DNA from: Luteolibacter pohnpeiensis
GTDB lineage: Bacteria; Verrucomicrobiota; Verrucomicrobiia; Verrucomicrobiales; Akkermansiaceae
Direction of reading: 5' to 3'
Length of the DNA stretch: 64,000 nucleotides
Assembly (NCBI RefSeq): GCF_016595435.1
Contig: NZ_JAENIJ010000001.1
Span: 186,001-250,000, forward strand
Both the position numbers and the translations under genes were made by a program. Shown here piece by piece: positions 1 through 8,640 of this stretch; within the stretch, counting starts at the first letter, position 1, and each line of letters starts with the position of its first letter. The notes under the pieces are model-generated. The model saw nothing but the letters and a program-made list of their open reading frames with translations, was not told the origin of the DNA and did not search any database.

Positions 1-975
1 GACACGATGGAGTCGCTGGAAGCGAAGCGCAGCATGCCCAGCCAGTCAGCTGCGGCCTCCGATTCGAAGGAAAGCAACCTCCACTTCGCCGTGGATGGTG
101 ATGACTACGAGGAAGCGCCTGCAGTCGTGCCATCGGTGAAGGGCTTGCCAGTGCCGACCGGAACGATGGGTGCGCATTACATTTCGCCGCGCATGCGCGC
201 CCGGATGGACGACATGGGACTGCGGGAGGCGGACATTTCCGCAGTCGTCGGAACCGGAGCAGGCGGTCGCGTAACCGTTGAAGATTTGGAGCGTTTCCTG
301 GACTATCTTCAGGATTGGCCAAGCTCGACCGCCTCGCCGATGCGATTGGCGGTGGCTGATGCGATGCGCCGCAGTTGGACCCGCCCGCTGGCAAATGTCG
401 GCATTCCAGTCTTGCTGGATCGGGTGCTGGATCATCGCCGGGCCCAATCCCCGAAACCGGGCCTCACTCTTTACTTGTTGCGTGCGTTTGCCTTGGCGCT
501 GGCGGAGCAGCCGAAAACCGCCGGTTATTTCATCGGCGAAAAAATCGTCCATCCACGGTCATTTGATATCGGGGTGGCGGTTCAAGTCGATGACGGAGTG
601 GTGGTTCCAACTTTGCGCAAGGTGGACCAATTGCCGCTGAAAGACCTCGTTGCGATTTACGATGATCTGGTCGATCGCGCCCGCCGCCGACGACTCACCG
701 AGGCGGATACCAAGGGTGGTATCGCGACCGTCACCAACTTCGGCACCTTTGGACTCACTTCCGGCATGCCGATCCCGCTGCCCAATGAAACCCTGATTTT
801 AGGAATCGGGGCAGGGGTGAAGAAACCGGTCTGGAGCGATCAGGTGGAAGCGTTCCTACCTGCGACCGAGGCCGGGTTGTTTCTCACCTTCGATCACCGC
901 GTCGTCGATGGCGGTGGCGCAGGTTTGTTGCTCAAACGGGTTTGCGAACTGCTACAACACCCGGAATCCCTTTAA
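1..975 (+). CDS. 2-oxoacid dehydrogenase E2 (dihydrolipoamide acyltransferase), 5'-truncated
   Basis: E2 acyltransferase of a pyruvate/branched-chain dehydrogenase-type complex, which moves an acyl group from lipoyl-lysine to CoA. The frame is open to the window edge. The first ATG is at 7, but no lipoyl domain is visible, so the real start is probably upstream. Counting from base 7, a peripheral subunit-binding domain lies at about residues 58-97 (SPRMRARMDDMG, then GTGAGGRVTVEDL). The catalytic domain follows from about 115 and ends with the signature DHRVVDGGG, where H297 and D301 are the expected catalytic residues. Proline/alanine-rich linkers surround the binding domain, as is usual. 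The next gene, rex, starts 9 nt after the stop, so the two may be co-transcribed. Substrate specificity cannot be read from the sequence. Confidence 0.88.
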   Translation, partial: DTMESLEAKRSMPSQSAAASDSKESNLHFAVDGDDYEEAPAVVPSVKGLPVPTGTMGAHYISPRMRARMDDMGLREADISAVVGTGAGGRVTVEDLERFLDYLQDWPSSTASPMRLAVADAMRRSWTRPLANVGIPVLLDRVLDHRRAQSPKPGLTLYLLRAFALALAEQPKTAGYFIGEKIVHPRSFDIGVAVQVDDGVVVPTLRKVDQLPLKDLVAIYDDLVDRARRRRLTEADTKGGIATVTNFGTFGLTSGMPIPLPNETLILGIGAGVKKPVWSDQVEAFLPATEAGLFLTFDHRVVDGGGAGLLLKRVCELLQHPESL

Positions 976-984
976 GCCGATCTC

Positions 985-1623
985 GTGGAAAACCCGGACA
1001 AAATTGGTAAAATCGATATCCCGAAAAAGGCGATCTATCGCCTTTCGATTTACCACCGGTGTCTTCAAAAACTGCACGATAACAACGTCGAGACCGTTTC
1101 CTCCACGACTCTTGCCAGGGCTGCTGGCGTGAAACCGGCGCAACTGCGCAAGGACCTCGCCTATTTCGGCCAATTCGGCACCCGTGGCTTGGGATACCCG
1201 GTAGAAATCCTTTCCAACATCATCCGTGAAACGCTCGGTCGCGAGCACTTGCAGCCGGTGATTTTGGTCGGAGCGGGTAATCTGGGTTCGGCTTTGCTGC
1301 GTTATCAAGGTTTCGGTCGCGAAGGTTTCGAAGTGGTCGCCGCGTTTGACTCGATGCCTGAGGCGGCGATTGCCCGGGGGGTGATGATTCCCGTGATTTC
1401 GATCGACCGGCTGGAGGAGTTCATCGAGGAACGCGCCATCAAACTCGCCATCCTCTGCGTGCCGGTGGAGGCGGCGCAGTCCATTGCCAATCGACTGGTC
1501 AACGCCGGGGTCCAAGGCATTCTCAACTTCTCACCCATCGTTCTGGAGGTGACCGAAGAAGTGACGGTGAACAACGTCGATCTTGCACTTGAGCTGGAAC
1601 ATCTCGGATATTTCATCCGCTGA
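985..1623 (+). CDS. rex: Redox-sensing transcriptional repressor Rex
   Basis: Rex senses the NADH/NAD+ ratio and represses fermentation and respiration genes when NADH is low. The 212-residue protein has the family's length and order. An N-terminal winged helix (LSIYHRCLQKL, then TLARAAGVKPAQLRKDLAYF) is followed by the GQFGTRGLGY linker. A Rossmann NAD(H) domain begins with VGAGNLGSALL at about residues 93-103. The C-terminal helix LALELEHLGYF matches the domain-swapping helix of Rex dimers. The start is GTG at 985, just behind the E2 stop. The next gene, a sigma factor, begins 1 nt after the Rex stop, so E2, rex and sigma look like one transcription unit. No Rex operator was identified nearby. 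Confidence 0.95.
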   Translation: MENPDKIGKIDIPKKAIYRLSIYHRCLQKLHDNNVETVSSTTLARAAGVKPAQLRKDLAYFGQFGTRGLGYPVEILSNIIRETLGREHLQPVILVGAGNLGSALLRYQGFGREGFEVVAAFDSMPEAAIARGVMIPVISIDRLEEFIEERAIKLAILCVPVEAAQSIANRLVNAGVQGILNFSPIVLEVTEEVTVNNVDLALELEHLGYFIR

Positions 1624-1624
1624 T

Positions 1625-2200
1625 ATGAAAAAGTCCCCCGGCCAGCCCCAGAAAACGGCAAGCTCCAGCGCTCCGCCCGCGAAGGAAACGGAGATTTCCG
1701 TCGAGGCATTTGTCGGCGCTGCGCTGCAGAAATATCAGGCGGCGCTGATCAGCTACGTCATCACGATTGTGCGCGACCCGGAGCGTGCGCGGGTTGTCGT
1801 TCGCGACACGTTCATTCGCCTGTGCCAGCAGGATTTTTCGAAAGTAAAAACCGATCTCAAAGTCTGGCTTTTGATCAATGGCCGGGATGCGGCATTACAG
1901 GTTTCACAGAAAGGAAAGCCTAGCCAGCCACCGGACGAGATCCGATGGCAGCGGGTTGCCGGACCGGATTTGTCGGCAGATGAAAAGTTTCTGCAAGACG
2001 AGCGATTCACCAAAATCATGCAGCTTCTCGATCAACTTCCGATCAAACAGCGGGAGGTTCTCATTCTTCATTGCCAGCAACGGATGAATGCTCTGGAGAT
2101 TTCCAAAATCACCGGACTGTCCTCCTCCCAAACAAAAGTCCATCTGCACGCAGGCCTGAAAAGGATGGGAGAATTGCTGCCTAACGATTTGAAAATCTGA
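1625..2200 (+). CDS. ECF-type sigma-70 family RNA polymerase sigma factor
   Basis: Small sigma factor of 191 residues. It has a region 2-like helix (ALISYVITIVRDPERARVVV, DTFIRLCQQDF) and a region 4 helix-turn-helix at the C-terminus (QLPIKQREVLILH, then ALEISKITGLSSSQTKVHLH). The N-terminal 30 residues are a polar extension. The ATG at 1625 follows the rex stop directly. An upstream in-frame start at 1583 would overlap rex by 41 nt and adds residues unrelated to sigma factors, so it was not used. The region 2 core is rather diverged (VVVRDTFIRL in place of the usual DLVQDTFL), so promoter recognition may be atypical. It is followed at 38 nt by an anti-sigma-like gene, the normal arrangement for ECF systems. 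Confidence 0.85.
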   Translation: MKKSPGQPQKTASSSAPPAKETEISVEAFVGAALQKYQAALISYVITIVRDPERARVVVRDTFIRLCQQDFSKVKTDLKVWLLINGRDAALQVSQKGKPSQPPDEIRWQRVAGPDLSADEKFLQDERFTKIMQLLDQLPIKQREVLILHCQQRMNALEISKITGLSSSQTKVHLHAGLKRMGELLPNDLKI

Positions 2201-2238
2201 AACATGGTTTATCATCAATCATCGCCCATGTTTCGCCC

Positions 2239-3480
2239 ATGACACTGACTCCGGAAGATCCACGCCTCACCTCCTATCTGTTAGGAGAACTGTCGCCTGA
2301 AGAAGCCGCAGCCGTTGAGAAGGCTGTAGCTGAAGACCCGAAGCTGCAGGCCGCTTTGTCGAAATTTGATGATATTCGCGAATTGATCGGGGATTCCCTG
2401 ATGCGGAATGATTATCAATTGCACGCGGATCAGCAGGATGCTGTCCGGCGGAGCGCGGTCCTGGCCGACCGGACGCGGAAGCTCACACCCGCACCGGTAG
2501 CCGTTCGAAAGTTTCCGATCAAACCCGTGCTGATTGCATTGGGAACGGTCGCTGTGGTCGTCATTCTCGGAGCCGTGATTTTCGGCGGATCGAAGGATCA
2601 ACCGGTGGCTTCATCCGGATCGCCAGAAGCCTCTACTCCAGACGAATCCGTTGCTGCACCCGCCTTGCCGAAATTTGCCATTGGCCCGGACAATCCCAGT
2701 GGATTCAGTGCAGCGCCAGTCTTGGAAAACCGCCCGGATGAGGCTGAGTTTCCGCCGCTTCTTTTTCGCAACCCAATCGCTGCCAGCGAATCGCCAGTGC
2801 TGTCGTTGCCGATTCGTTCCGGTCATACGAGCCTCGATTGGGTGAGCAATTTCATTCACCAAAACAGCAAATTGCCGCCGGTTAATTCCGTTCGGATCGA
2901 AGAGTTTCTGAACGCATTCGAGTTGTTACCAGCGGGAAGTGCCGCCATCGCCAAGGGGGTTTCCTTGTCGGCCGAAGCCATTTCCTGCCCATGGAAACCA
3001 TCCGCCGTTCTCCTGATTGTATCGTTGCGCGGTGCGCCGAATGCCAATCATGAAGTCACGGCGAGTTTCCGGGCGGACCCGACGATGGTTTCCCATTATC
3101 GCTTGCTCGGCTATTCGCCGATGTCGGGTGAGGGGAAGGATCTTCCGATGACAACCCAGGTTCCTGCGAAATCGATGGTGACGCTGGCCTTGGTGATTGA
3201 GCCGCAGGGGGTGGCGAAAAATTTCGGAACATTGGATTGGACCGTCGATCACGAGAGCGCTCCAGCGGTGCCGATGGTTTTCAATCCATCAAATGAACCT
3301 TCGGACGATGCCCGATTTGCGGCTCTGGTTTGCACTTACGGGCAATGGTTGGCTGGCGATCAACGGGGGATCATCGACACTGAAATCGTGGCGGCGATGG
3401 CCCGTGAGGTCGCCTCGGAATCCATTTCCCCGGAACGATACAGTTTTCTGGAATTGATCGATCGCTCACTGAGCCTGTGA
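2239..3480 (+). CDS. Anti-sigma-like membrane protein with a VWA-less YfbK-type C-terminus
   Basis: 413 residues. Residues 1-50 (SYLLGELSPEEAAAVEKAV) match the short N-terminal helical domain of anti-sigma and YfbK-like proteins. One membrane helix lies at about 94-116 (PVLIALGTVAVVVILGAVIF), followed by a Pro/Ser-rich linker. Residues 178-260 follow the domain that precedes VWA in YfbK proteins (LPPVNSVRIEEFLNAF, then ISCPWKPSAVLLIVSLRG). The protein then jumps straight to the segment that normally follows VWA (DUF3520-like: ASFRADPTMVSHYRLLGY, later LVCTYGQWL and YSFLELIDRSL). The roughly 170-residue VWA domain with its MIDAS motif is absent. Its position 38 nt after an ECF sigma gene suggests a membrane anti-sigma factor whose periplasmic part derives from YfbK. 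The domain reading is mine, by motif memory. Confidence 0.72.
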   Translation: MTLTPEDPRLTSYLLGELSPEEAAAVEKAVAEDPKLQAALSKFDDIRELIGDSLMRNDYQLHADQQDAVRRSAVLADRTRKLTPAPVAVRKFPIKPVLIALGTVAVVVILGAVIFGGSKDQPVASSGSPEASTPDESVAAPALPKFAIGPDNPSGFSAAPVLENRPDEAEFPPLLFRNPIAASESPVLSLPIRSGHTSLDWVSNFIHQNSKLPPVNSVRIEEFLNAFELLPAGSAAIAKGVSLSAEAISCPWKPSAVLLIVSLRGAPNANHEVTASFRADPTMVSHYRLLGYSPMSGEGKDLPMTTQVPAKSMVTLALVIEPQGVAKNFGTLDWTVDHESAPAVPMVFNPSNEPSDDARFAALVCTYGQWLAGDQRGIIDTEIVAAMAREVASESISPERYSFLELIDRSLSL

Positions 3481-3488
3481 GCCACCGC

Positions 3489-3998
3489 TTAGTTGGGCAG
3501 AGTGGTTTTACCGTCTGACTCAAGCAACGTGGGTTCCACGACTTTCAAGCGGCGAATCTCGAGCTCTTCGCGCTGGGTATTGGCTGATTCGATCAAGCTC
3601 GAAAAATCCACATCGGCGATTGCCGGACAATGAGGTTGGATTTCCTGCAAGGCGACCCAGAGCAATTTTTTGCCGCAGATCCCAAGTTCGAGCATCTCAA
3701 GCGCTTCCATAAATCCAAGCTCGGGCGGGTTGAGACCGTCCCACATCATCTTCAGGCGTCCAACTTTCATCGACAAATCACCGCTGGCTTGGGCGAGCCG
3801 GTTCTGGCTCATGTTCAGCGTTTTGAGTAAACGCGTGAGTTGATCGAAATCTGATTTCACCTGCAGTCGCAGGTTGCGATAGAATGAAGTGTCATCCGGA
3901 GCATTTTTCCGATTCGCGAGATCTTCCAACAATTGTAGTGCGCCAGTGGCACCGGCTAAATGGTCGTTGAGATAGCGTTCGAGATTGGATGAATTCAT
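3489..3998 (-). CDS. Hypothetical helical protein
   Basis: 169-residue cytoplasmic protein with no signal peptide or membrane segment. I do not recognise the family. The sequence is almost wholly helical and amphipathic (NLERYLNDHLAGATGALQLL, SDFDQLTRLLKTLNMSQ, SLIESANTQREELEIRRLKV), with a pattern that could form a helical bundle such as ferritin-like or DUF892-like folds. The metal-binding ExxH pairs of such proteins are not seen. The ATG at 3998 is preferred over a start 21 nt upstream because the extra residues look unrelated. It converges on the anti-sigma gene with 8 nt between the stops. Confidence 0.6.
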   Translation of the reverse strand: MNSSNLERYLNDHLAGATGALQLLEDLANRKNAPDDTSFYRNLRLQVKSDFDQLTRLLKTLNMSQNRLAQASGDLSMKVGRLKMMWDGLNPPELGFMEALEMLELGICGKKLLWVALQEIQPHCPAIADVDFSSLIESANTQREELEIRRLKVVEPTLLESDGKTTLPN

Positions 3999-4119
3999 AA
4001 GACAGCGGCCTTTTAGCAAGCGATATGCCAGTGCCCATGTTCGTCCCGGTTTGCCGCTTCTTGGAGTGGTCGTTTGGCTCGAGAGATTTCAGGAATGGGC
4101 CTTCTGCCATTCGCTCAAA

Positions 4120-5385
4120 TCATTCAATCGGCTGCCGCGCTGGAGTCCGGAGATTCAGCGGTAGAAGGATCAGAAGGCCGGAAAGGAAAAACAAGCCATT
4201 GATGCCAATCGCGATCCGGTAGCCGAATGCCCATGCAAGGCAACCAAAAACGAGGGTGCCAATCACGCCGGCAAGTTTGGTAAAAAATCCCCAGTAGCCG
4301 AAAAATTCGCCGCTTCGGCCGTCGGGTGTGAGTGTGGAAACCACTGCCCGACCTGCGGATTGCAACGACCCCATTGCAATTCCCGCCAGAATACCAATGA
4401 CGTAGAATTCAACTTTCGTCTGACAGAGTGCAGCCCAGACGCAGATGCCGATCCATAGAATGAGGGAAATGATCAAGGCAGGTTTTGCACCCGCTTTGTC
4501 CTGCAAAAATCCAAAGCCAAAAGCGCCCGCTGCGCCTGCAAGCTGTAGAACAACAAACAGTCCGATGATCTCTTCATCGGCCATGCCTAAAACCTTTTTG
4601 GCGAAGATTGAGGCAAACCCGACAACTGCGACTAAGCCGGAGGTAAAAAGCGTTAGCGAAAGGAACAGAATCGAGAGTGTGCGGTGTTGGCGTAAAACTC
4701 CGAGGGAGCCGACGTTGGTCTTCCAGCCAGCTGACCAAACCGTTTCTCCCGGGGCCAGGTTATGAGGCTTGGCCCGCTCTTTGAGAAAGAAAAGTGTAGG
4801 AAGGCTGGCTAACATGAAGAACAGCCCGGTCATGACGAAGGTCCACGGCACCCTGCCATCGCCGCTTTTTACGATCGCAAGCGCGATGACAAGGCTGAGT
4901 AATCCGCCGAAATAGCCAAAACTCCATCCGTAGCCGGAAATTTTTCCTGATGTTTCCGGAGTACTGATTTCCGGTAAAAATCCCGCGCAGAGGTTTTCGC
5001 TCAGGGAGAACGCAATGTTGGCGATCACGACGGTGATCAAAGCAGGCCAGATTTCGCCCGGTCCAACAAAGTAAAGTGCCATCGTGGCCAAAGAACAGAC
5101 CACCGATGTCATCATCAAATAGGATTTTTTGCGGGCCTTGACGTCAGCCATCGCTCCAATCAATGGCGATAGTAGAATGACAACAACTTGAGAGGAAGAA
5201 AGGGCGAAGCCCCACCAGGCGGCAGCGCTGGGAGATCCTCCAGCGACGATTTTCTCGAAATAAACCGCGTAAATCACCGTGATGATCACCGTGGTGAACG
5301 AGGAGTTGGCGAAATCGAAACAGCACCATCCGAAAATTTCCCGTTTCTTCACCGGGCCAGGGTCCGCCAAGGCGTGTTGATTCAT
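4120..5385 (-). CDS. MFS transporter, UMF1/Atg22-like family
   Basis: 421-residue integral membrane protein with about 12 hydrophobic segments. The N-terminal REIFGWCCFDFANSSFTTVI closely follows the signature of the UMF1 (Atg22-like) branch of the major facilitator superfamily, thought to export small metabolites. Other MFS features are the loop-2 segment PLIGAMADVKARKKSY and the repeated loop GFLQDKAGAKPALI between helices 8 and 9. The ATG at 5385 was chosen. A longer frame begins with TTG at 5421 but adds only 12 residues without a family match. The neighbours on the same strand are spaced by 70 nt or more, so it may be transcribed alone. The substrate is unknown. Confidence 0.85.
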   Translation of the reverse strand: MNQHALADPGPVKKREIFGWCCFDFANSSFTTVIITVIYAVYFEKIVAGGSPSAAAWWGFALSSSQVVVILLSPLIGAMADVKARKKSYLMMTSVVCSLATMALYFVGPGEIWPALITVVIANIAFSLSENLCAGFLPEISTPETSGKISGYGWSFGYFGGLLSLVIALAIVKSGDGRVPWTFVMTGLFFMLASLPTLFFLKERAKPHNLAPGETVWSAGWKTNVGSLGVLRQHRTLSILFLSLTLFTSGLVAVVGFASIFAKKVLGMADEEIIGLFVVLQLAGAAGAFGFGFLQDKAGAKPALIISLILWIGICVWAALCQTKVEFYVIGILAGIAMGSLQSAGRAVVSTLTPDGRSGEFFGYWGFFTKLAGVIGTLVFGCLAWAFGYRIAIGINGLFFLSGLLILLPLNLRTPARQPIE

Positions 5386-5455
5386 TGGCGGGAGTAAAGC
5401 CGTGAAAATGTGGGGGCGCAAGCCGACAAAAATGACAGGAAAGCCCCTATCACTT

Positions 5456-5902
5456 TCATCTCAAGGCAACGTAAGTGCCGGTCAGAGTGACCGCCGTTTC
5501 ACCATTTTCCTCGATCAAAACCGTGAGTTTGATGCGGGATTTGCCCTTTTGGTGGAAGATTTTGAGAAATTTCGCCAGTTTCTTTGGATCTGGGGCCAGG
5601 CAAGTCGCGCGTAGTTCGCCGCGCACGGGTTTTTGGTAGGAGATGGTGCTGTCCCGGATCACGATGTGGGCATCTCGATCGCCAAGAGCGATCCAAAGGA
5701 ATGTGTAGCCGGCGAGGGTTGCCAAGGCACTCAGGCTGCCACCAAATGCGGTGCCCAGGTGATTATGGTTTGGCTCCAAGGGAGCACAGAGAGTCAGTTC
5801 CGTATCGTTGACTGCCACCACTTGGACGCCCATGGCACGAGAAAGCGGGATTTTCTCATGCAGGAATTTCTGCAGCTCCAAGCTCGAATCGGTGGGAGTC
5901 AT
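5456..5902 (-). CDS. YiiD C-terminal-type hotdog thioesterase
   Basis: 148-residue single-domain protein with a hotdog-fold pattern. Its central helix (NHLGTAFGGSLSALATLAGY) is followed by beta strands (HIVIRDSTISYQKPVRGEL). This resembles the putative thioesterase domain at the C-terminus of YiiD (PF09500-like). Such proteins are expected to hydrolyse acyl-CoA or acyl-ACP esters, but the substrate here is unknown. The next gene downstream starts elsewhere; the upstream gene on the same strand ends 13 nt away, so 5915-6361 and this gene are probably co-transcribed. Confidence 0.78.
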   Translation of the reverse strand: MTPTDSSLELQKFLHEKIPLSRAMGVQVVAVNDTELTLCAPLEPNHNHLGTAFGGSLSALATLAGYTFLWIALGDRDAHIVIRDSTISYQKPVRGELRATCLAPDPKKLAKFLKIFHQKGKSRIKLTVLIEENGETAVTLTGTYVALR

Positions 5903-5914
5903 CGGAATCGTGAA

Positions 5915-6361
5915 TCAAGGCAGGGGCTGCGCATCAATGGCATCCTTTGGAACGTTTGGAAGACGCTTCATTTTCCGGGCTGCCACTTGCTTGCGCAGTT
6001 GTTGAATGAAAAGTCGAAACAGTTGATCCAGAACTAGTCCTGTCAGCAATCCGGCAAGAGCTCCGGCGAGCGCGCCCGCGCCAATCGCGATCCAAGATTG
6101 GATGGGAATATCGAAAATTTTCACGGCGAGCCAAGTGCACACGCAGCCAGCAGGCAATCCGGCGACAACTCCGCATTGCAGAAAAAAGGCACGGATTCCA
6201 TGGGAATATTTGCCGCTTTTGAAGCCGATCACCAATGAGGAGGAGATCACGCCAAGCGCCATCAGGGCGGAGAGGATGAGGCACGCAAACAAGCCAATCG
6301 CGATCCCGACACCCATCAGGACCAGCACGATCAGCAAGGCAATGAGGCCAAAAACAACCAT
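5915..6361 (-). CDS. Hypothetical integral membrane protein
   Basis: 148 residues with four predicted membrane helices. Two lie at the N-terminus (VVFGLIALLIVLVLMGVGIA, FACLILSALMALGVISSSLV), one in the middle (CGVVAGLPAGCVCTWLAVKIF), and a small-residue-rich one follows (IAIGAGALAGALAGLLTGLV). A basic C-terminal tail (QQLRKQVAARKMKRL) should face the cytoplasm. No family was recognised. It lies between riboflavin synthase (18 nt upstream) and a thioesterase (12 nt downstream) on the same strand, so the three probably share a transcript, but no functional link to riboflavin is evident. Confidence 0.65.
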   Translation of the reverse strand: MVVFGLIALLIVLVLMGVGIAIGLFACLILSALMALGVISSSLVIGFKSGKYSHGIRAFFLQCGVVAGLPAGCVCTWLAVKIFDIPIQSWIAIGAGALAGALAGLLTGLVLDQLFRLFIQQLRKQVAARKMKRLPNVPKDAIDAQPLP

Positions 6362-6379
6362 GAGACTTTTGAACTGAGA

Positions 6380-6982
6380 TTAGCCACGATTCGCGATCCC
6401 GGCGGCCAGCAGTTTATCGACGTGCTTTGCCAAAAGATCGGCTTCGAGATTTACCGGTTGGCCGGATTTGGCGGCGCGCAGGTGAGTGTGATCCCACGTG
6501 TGCGGGGTGATCCAGAAAACCGCCGAGTTCGGCAGAAGCTCGGCGATGGTCAGAGAGATCCCATCGATCGCCAGTGAGCCTTTGTCGATGCAGAGGCGGT
6601 GGATTTCGGGGGGGAGGCTGATTTCCAGTCGGTGATCGTTTCCGCTGGGTTCGATGGAGGCGATGCTGCCGGTCGCATCGACGTGGCCTTGGACGAAATG
6701 CCCGCCAAGCCGATCGCCAACACGGAGTGCTCGCTCCAGATTGACCACGGAACCGGTGGTTAGATGACCGAGGGAGGTGACTTTCAAAGTCTGGGCTAAC
6801 AAGTCAAACGCGACTCCTGTTTCTTCGAACGAGGAGACTGTGAGGCAGCAGCCATTGACCGCGACCGAGTCTCCCAAGGCTAGTTCCTGGGAAAACGGGA
6901 TATCCAGAGTGAGTTTGGCTTGGTCGCCCAGTGATACGAGACTGAGAACGCGGCCGGTGGCTTCGACAAGACCGGTGAACAT
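6380..6982 (-). CDS. ribE: Riboflavin synthase, alpha subunit
   Basis: Catalyses dismutation of two 6,7-dimethyl-8-ribityllumazine molecules into riboflavin and the pyrimidine precursor. The 200-residue length and the two tandem lumazine-binding barrels are typical. Barrel 1 starts MFTGLVEATGRVLSL and contains VNGCCLTV. Barrel 2 starts near residue 98 with GHFVQGHVDATGSI and contains SLAIDGISLTI. NLERALRVGDRLGGH joins the barrels. No FMN riboswitch was seen upstream: the preceding gene ends only 5 nt away, so ribE is probably transcribed with the antiporter gene. No other rib gene is in the window. Confidence 0.96.
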   Translation of the reverse strand: MFTGLVEATGRVLSLVSLGDQAKLTLDIPFSQELALGDSVAVNGCCLTVSSFEETGVAFDLLAQTLKVTSLGHLTTGSVVNLERALRVGDRLGGHFVQGHVDATGSIASIEPSGNDHRLEISLPPEIHRLCIDKGSLAIDGISLTIAELLPNSAVFWITPHTWDHTHLRAAKSGQPVNLEADLLAKHVDKLLAAGIANRG

Positions 6983-6987
6983 GGCAA

Positions 6988-8640
6988 TTACGGGTGTTCG
7001 GGCTGAAGGTTTTTAACCTCCGGAGTAGGGGGTTCAGCCGTAGCACTGGTTTCGTGCGTGGCTTCCATGCCCTCGACTGGCTCGAACATTTTGTCAATGC
7101 CCCGGTCTGGGAAGAACATCATGCAGGTGGCCACCAGAATGGTAGGGATCAGGGCACCGAGCATCAGTTTTCCGGGGGATACACCATCACCGAAGAAACG
7201 GCCGAGCAAGGCCTGTCCGGCAGGGTTCGGAGCATTGGCGATGACCGTGAGGCCACCACCGGTGACGGCACCCGCGAGCACCGCGTATTTCAAGTGGGGC
7301 GAAAGCCCTTCCACCTGGCTGGCGAGGAAGGTGATGGCGGCGTTGTCGTTGAAAGAGGTGAGGATCGTGGAGCCGATAAAGAGTGGCCATTCCTTCAGGC
7401 TGGAAATGATCGGGGCAAGCCACCAGCCCTGCAGTCCACCGTGGATCACCAGACCGCCCAAGAAGAAACCGACCAAAATGGGGCCGCGCAGATTGATGTC
7501 GTGTTGGTGGTGCGCCGTGGCTTGGGAGAAGGCGAGGAAGAATAAGAAGCCGCCAATGAAGAGTGGTGGGTAGTGGGAAAACGCTACAGTCCACGCCATG
7601 AACGCGAGGTGAGTGATGATGACAAACGGAGGAACCCGGCGCTCCTTGACGATCAGATCGCCTTTGCCATCACCATCGTGATCACCCGCGCGTGATGCCA
7701 TTTGGCCGAGTTCCTTGCGGAAAAACAGGTAATAGATCGTGCTGGAAACCACGATGGAGAAGACTGCTTTGTCACCGTAGTGCAAAAGCATCTCAAAGGT
7801 GGTAAGACCCCACTTTTGCGCGACCATCAGAACAGGCGGAGCGGCAAAGTTGGTCAGAACTCCACCTACGGAAATGTTCACAAAGAGCAGACCGAGAGTG
7901 GCATAGGCGAACTTTGGAGATGGCTTGAGGCTGTAGAACTTTTTCGCCAGCAGCATGGCTGCGATGGTCATGGCTCCTGGCTCCGTGATGAATGAGCCGA
8001 GAAGCGGGGCGACGATCATGATGGAGAGCCACCAGGCCGCAGGAGTTTGTTTGCCGATCCGGGCGAATCCACTGAGGCAGGATTCAGCGAAACGCAGGAT
8101 GGGGCGGGTGGAGGCCAGCGCCATGATGATGATGACGAATAGGGGTTCGGTGTAATTGACCCCCATGAAGTAAGCCTTCACCGTATTGAGATCGTAGTAG
8201 CCAAACATCGCGACGATCAGGACGAGCACCCAGATGCCGAAGATGGCTTCCACCTCGCCTAGGAAATGCAGGGCGGTGGCCTTGAAACTGACCATATCTC
8301 CCGCTACCGCCGCTTCTCCTTCTGCGGCTTTGAGCCGGCGAATCTTCGCATCATGCTCGTGTTGCACGTGATGCGCGCGCTTGGTGATCGGAATCGCGAA
8401 GAAAGTGTGGACGATGGCGAGCAGGAAAATGATCGTTGCGACTAACAGAAACGGCTGTTCCTTGGCACGGAAGGCGAGGCGTTCCCCGATGCTATCCAGG
8501 CCTTTGGCTTTTTCCAACTCATTGAAGTGACTCATTTCTGTCACGAAGGCCGGCTCAGCAAGATGAGATTCGGCTGCCCGGACCGGTGAGTGGAACGTGA
8601 GAAAGAGAGTGGCGAGGAGCAGGAGAAAGCGTTTCGTCAT
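6988..8640 (-). CDS. Putative Na+/H+ antiporter (PF07399-like)
   Basis: 550-residue inner-membrane carrier. A signal-like N-terminus (KRFLLLLATLFLTFHSPVRA) precedes a short periplasmic stretch and about 12 membrane helices. Conserved-looking stretches are PLLGSFITEPGAMTIAAMLL, NISVGGVLTNFAAPPVLMVA, STILTSFNDNAAITFLAS and GGGLTVIANAPNPAGQALL. Together they match the putative Na+/H+ antiporter family found in Verrucomicrobiota and Chlamydiae and resemble arsenite/NhaD-type carriers. A His-rich cytoplasmic loop (RAHHVQHEHDAKIRRL) lies near residue 95. A D/G-rich loop (AGDHDGDGKGDL) near residue 320 looks like a calcium-type loop. The ion specificity is inferred only from the family. Confidence 0.85.
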   Translation of the reverse strand: MTKRFLLLLATLFLTFHSPVRAAESHLAEPAFVTEMSHFNELEKAKGLDSIGERLAFRAKEQPFLLVATIIFLLAIVHTFFAIPITKRAHHVQHEHDAKIRRLKAAEGEAAVAGDMVSFKATALHFLGEVEAIFGIWVLVLIVAMFGYYDLNTVKAYFMGVNYTEPLFVIIIMALASTRPILRFAESCLSGFARIGKQTPAAWWLSIMIVAPLLGSFITEPGAMTIAAMLLAKKFYSLKPSPKFAYATLGLLFVNISVGGVLTNFAAPPVLMVAQKWGLTTFEMLLHYGDKAVFSIVVSSTIYYLFFRKELGQMASRAGDHDGDGKGDLIVKERRVPPFVIITHLAFMAWTVAFSHYPPLFIGGFLFFLAFSQATAHHQHDINLRGPILVGFFLGGLVIHGGLQGWWLAPIISSLKEWPLFIGSTILTSFNDNAAITFLASQVEGLSPHLKYAVLAGAVTGGGLTVIANAPNPAGQALLGRFFGDGVSPGKLMLGALIPTILVATCMMFFPDRGIDKMFEPVEGMEATHETSATAEPPTPEVKNLQPEHP

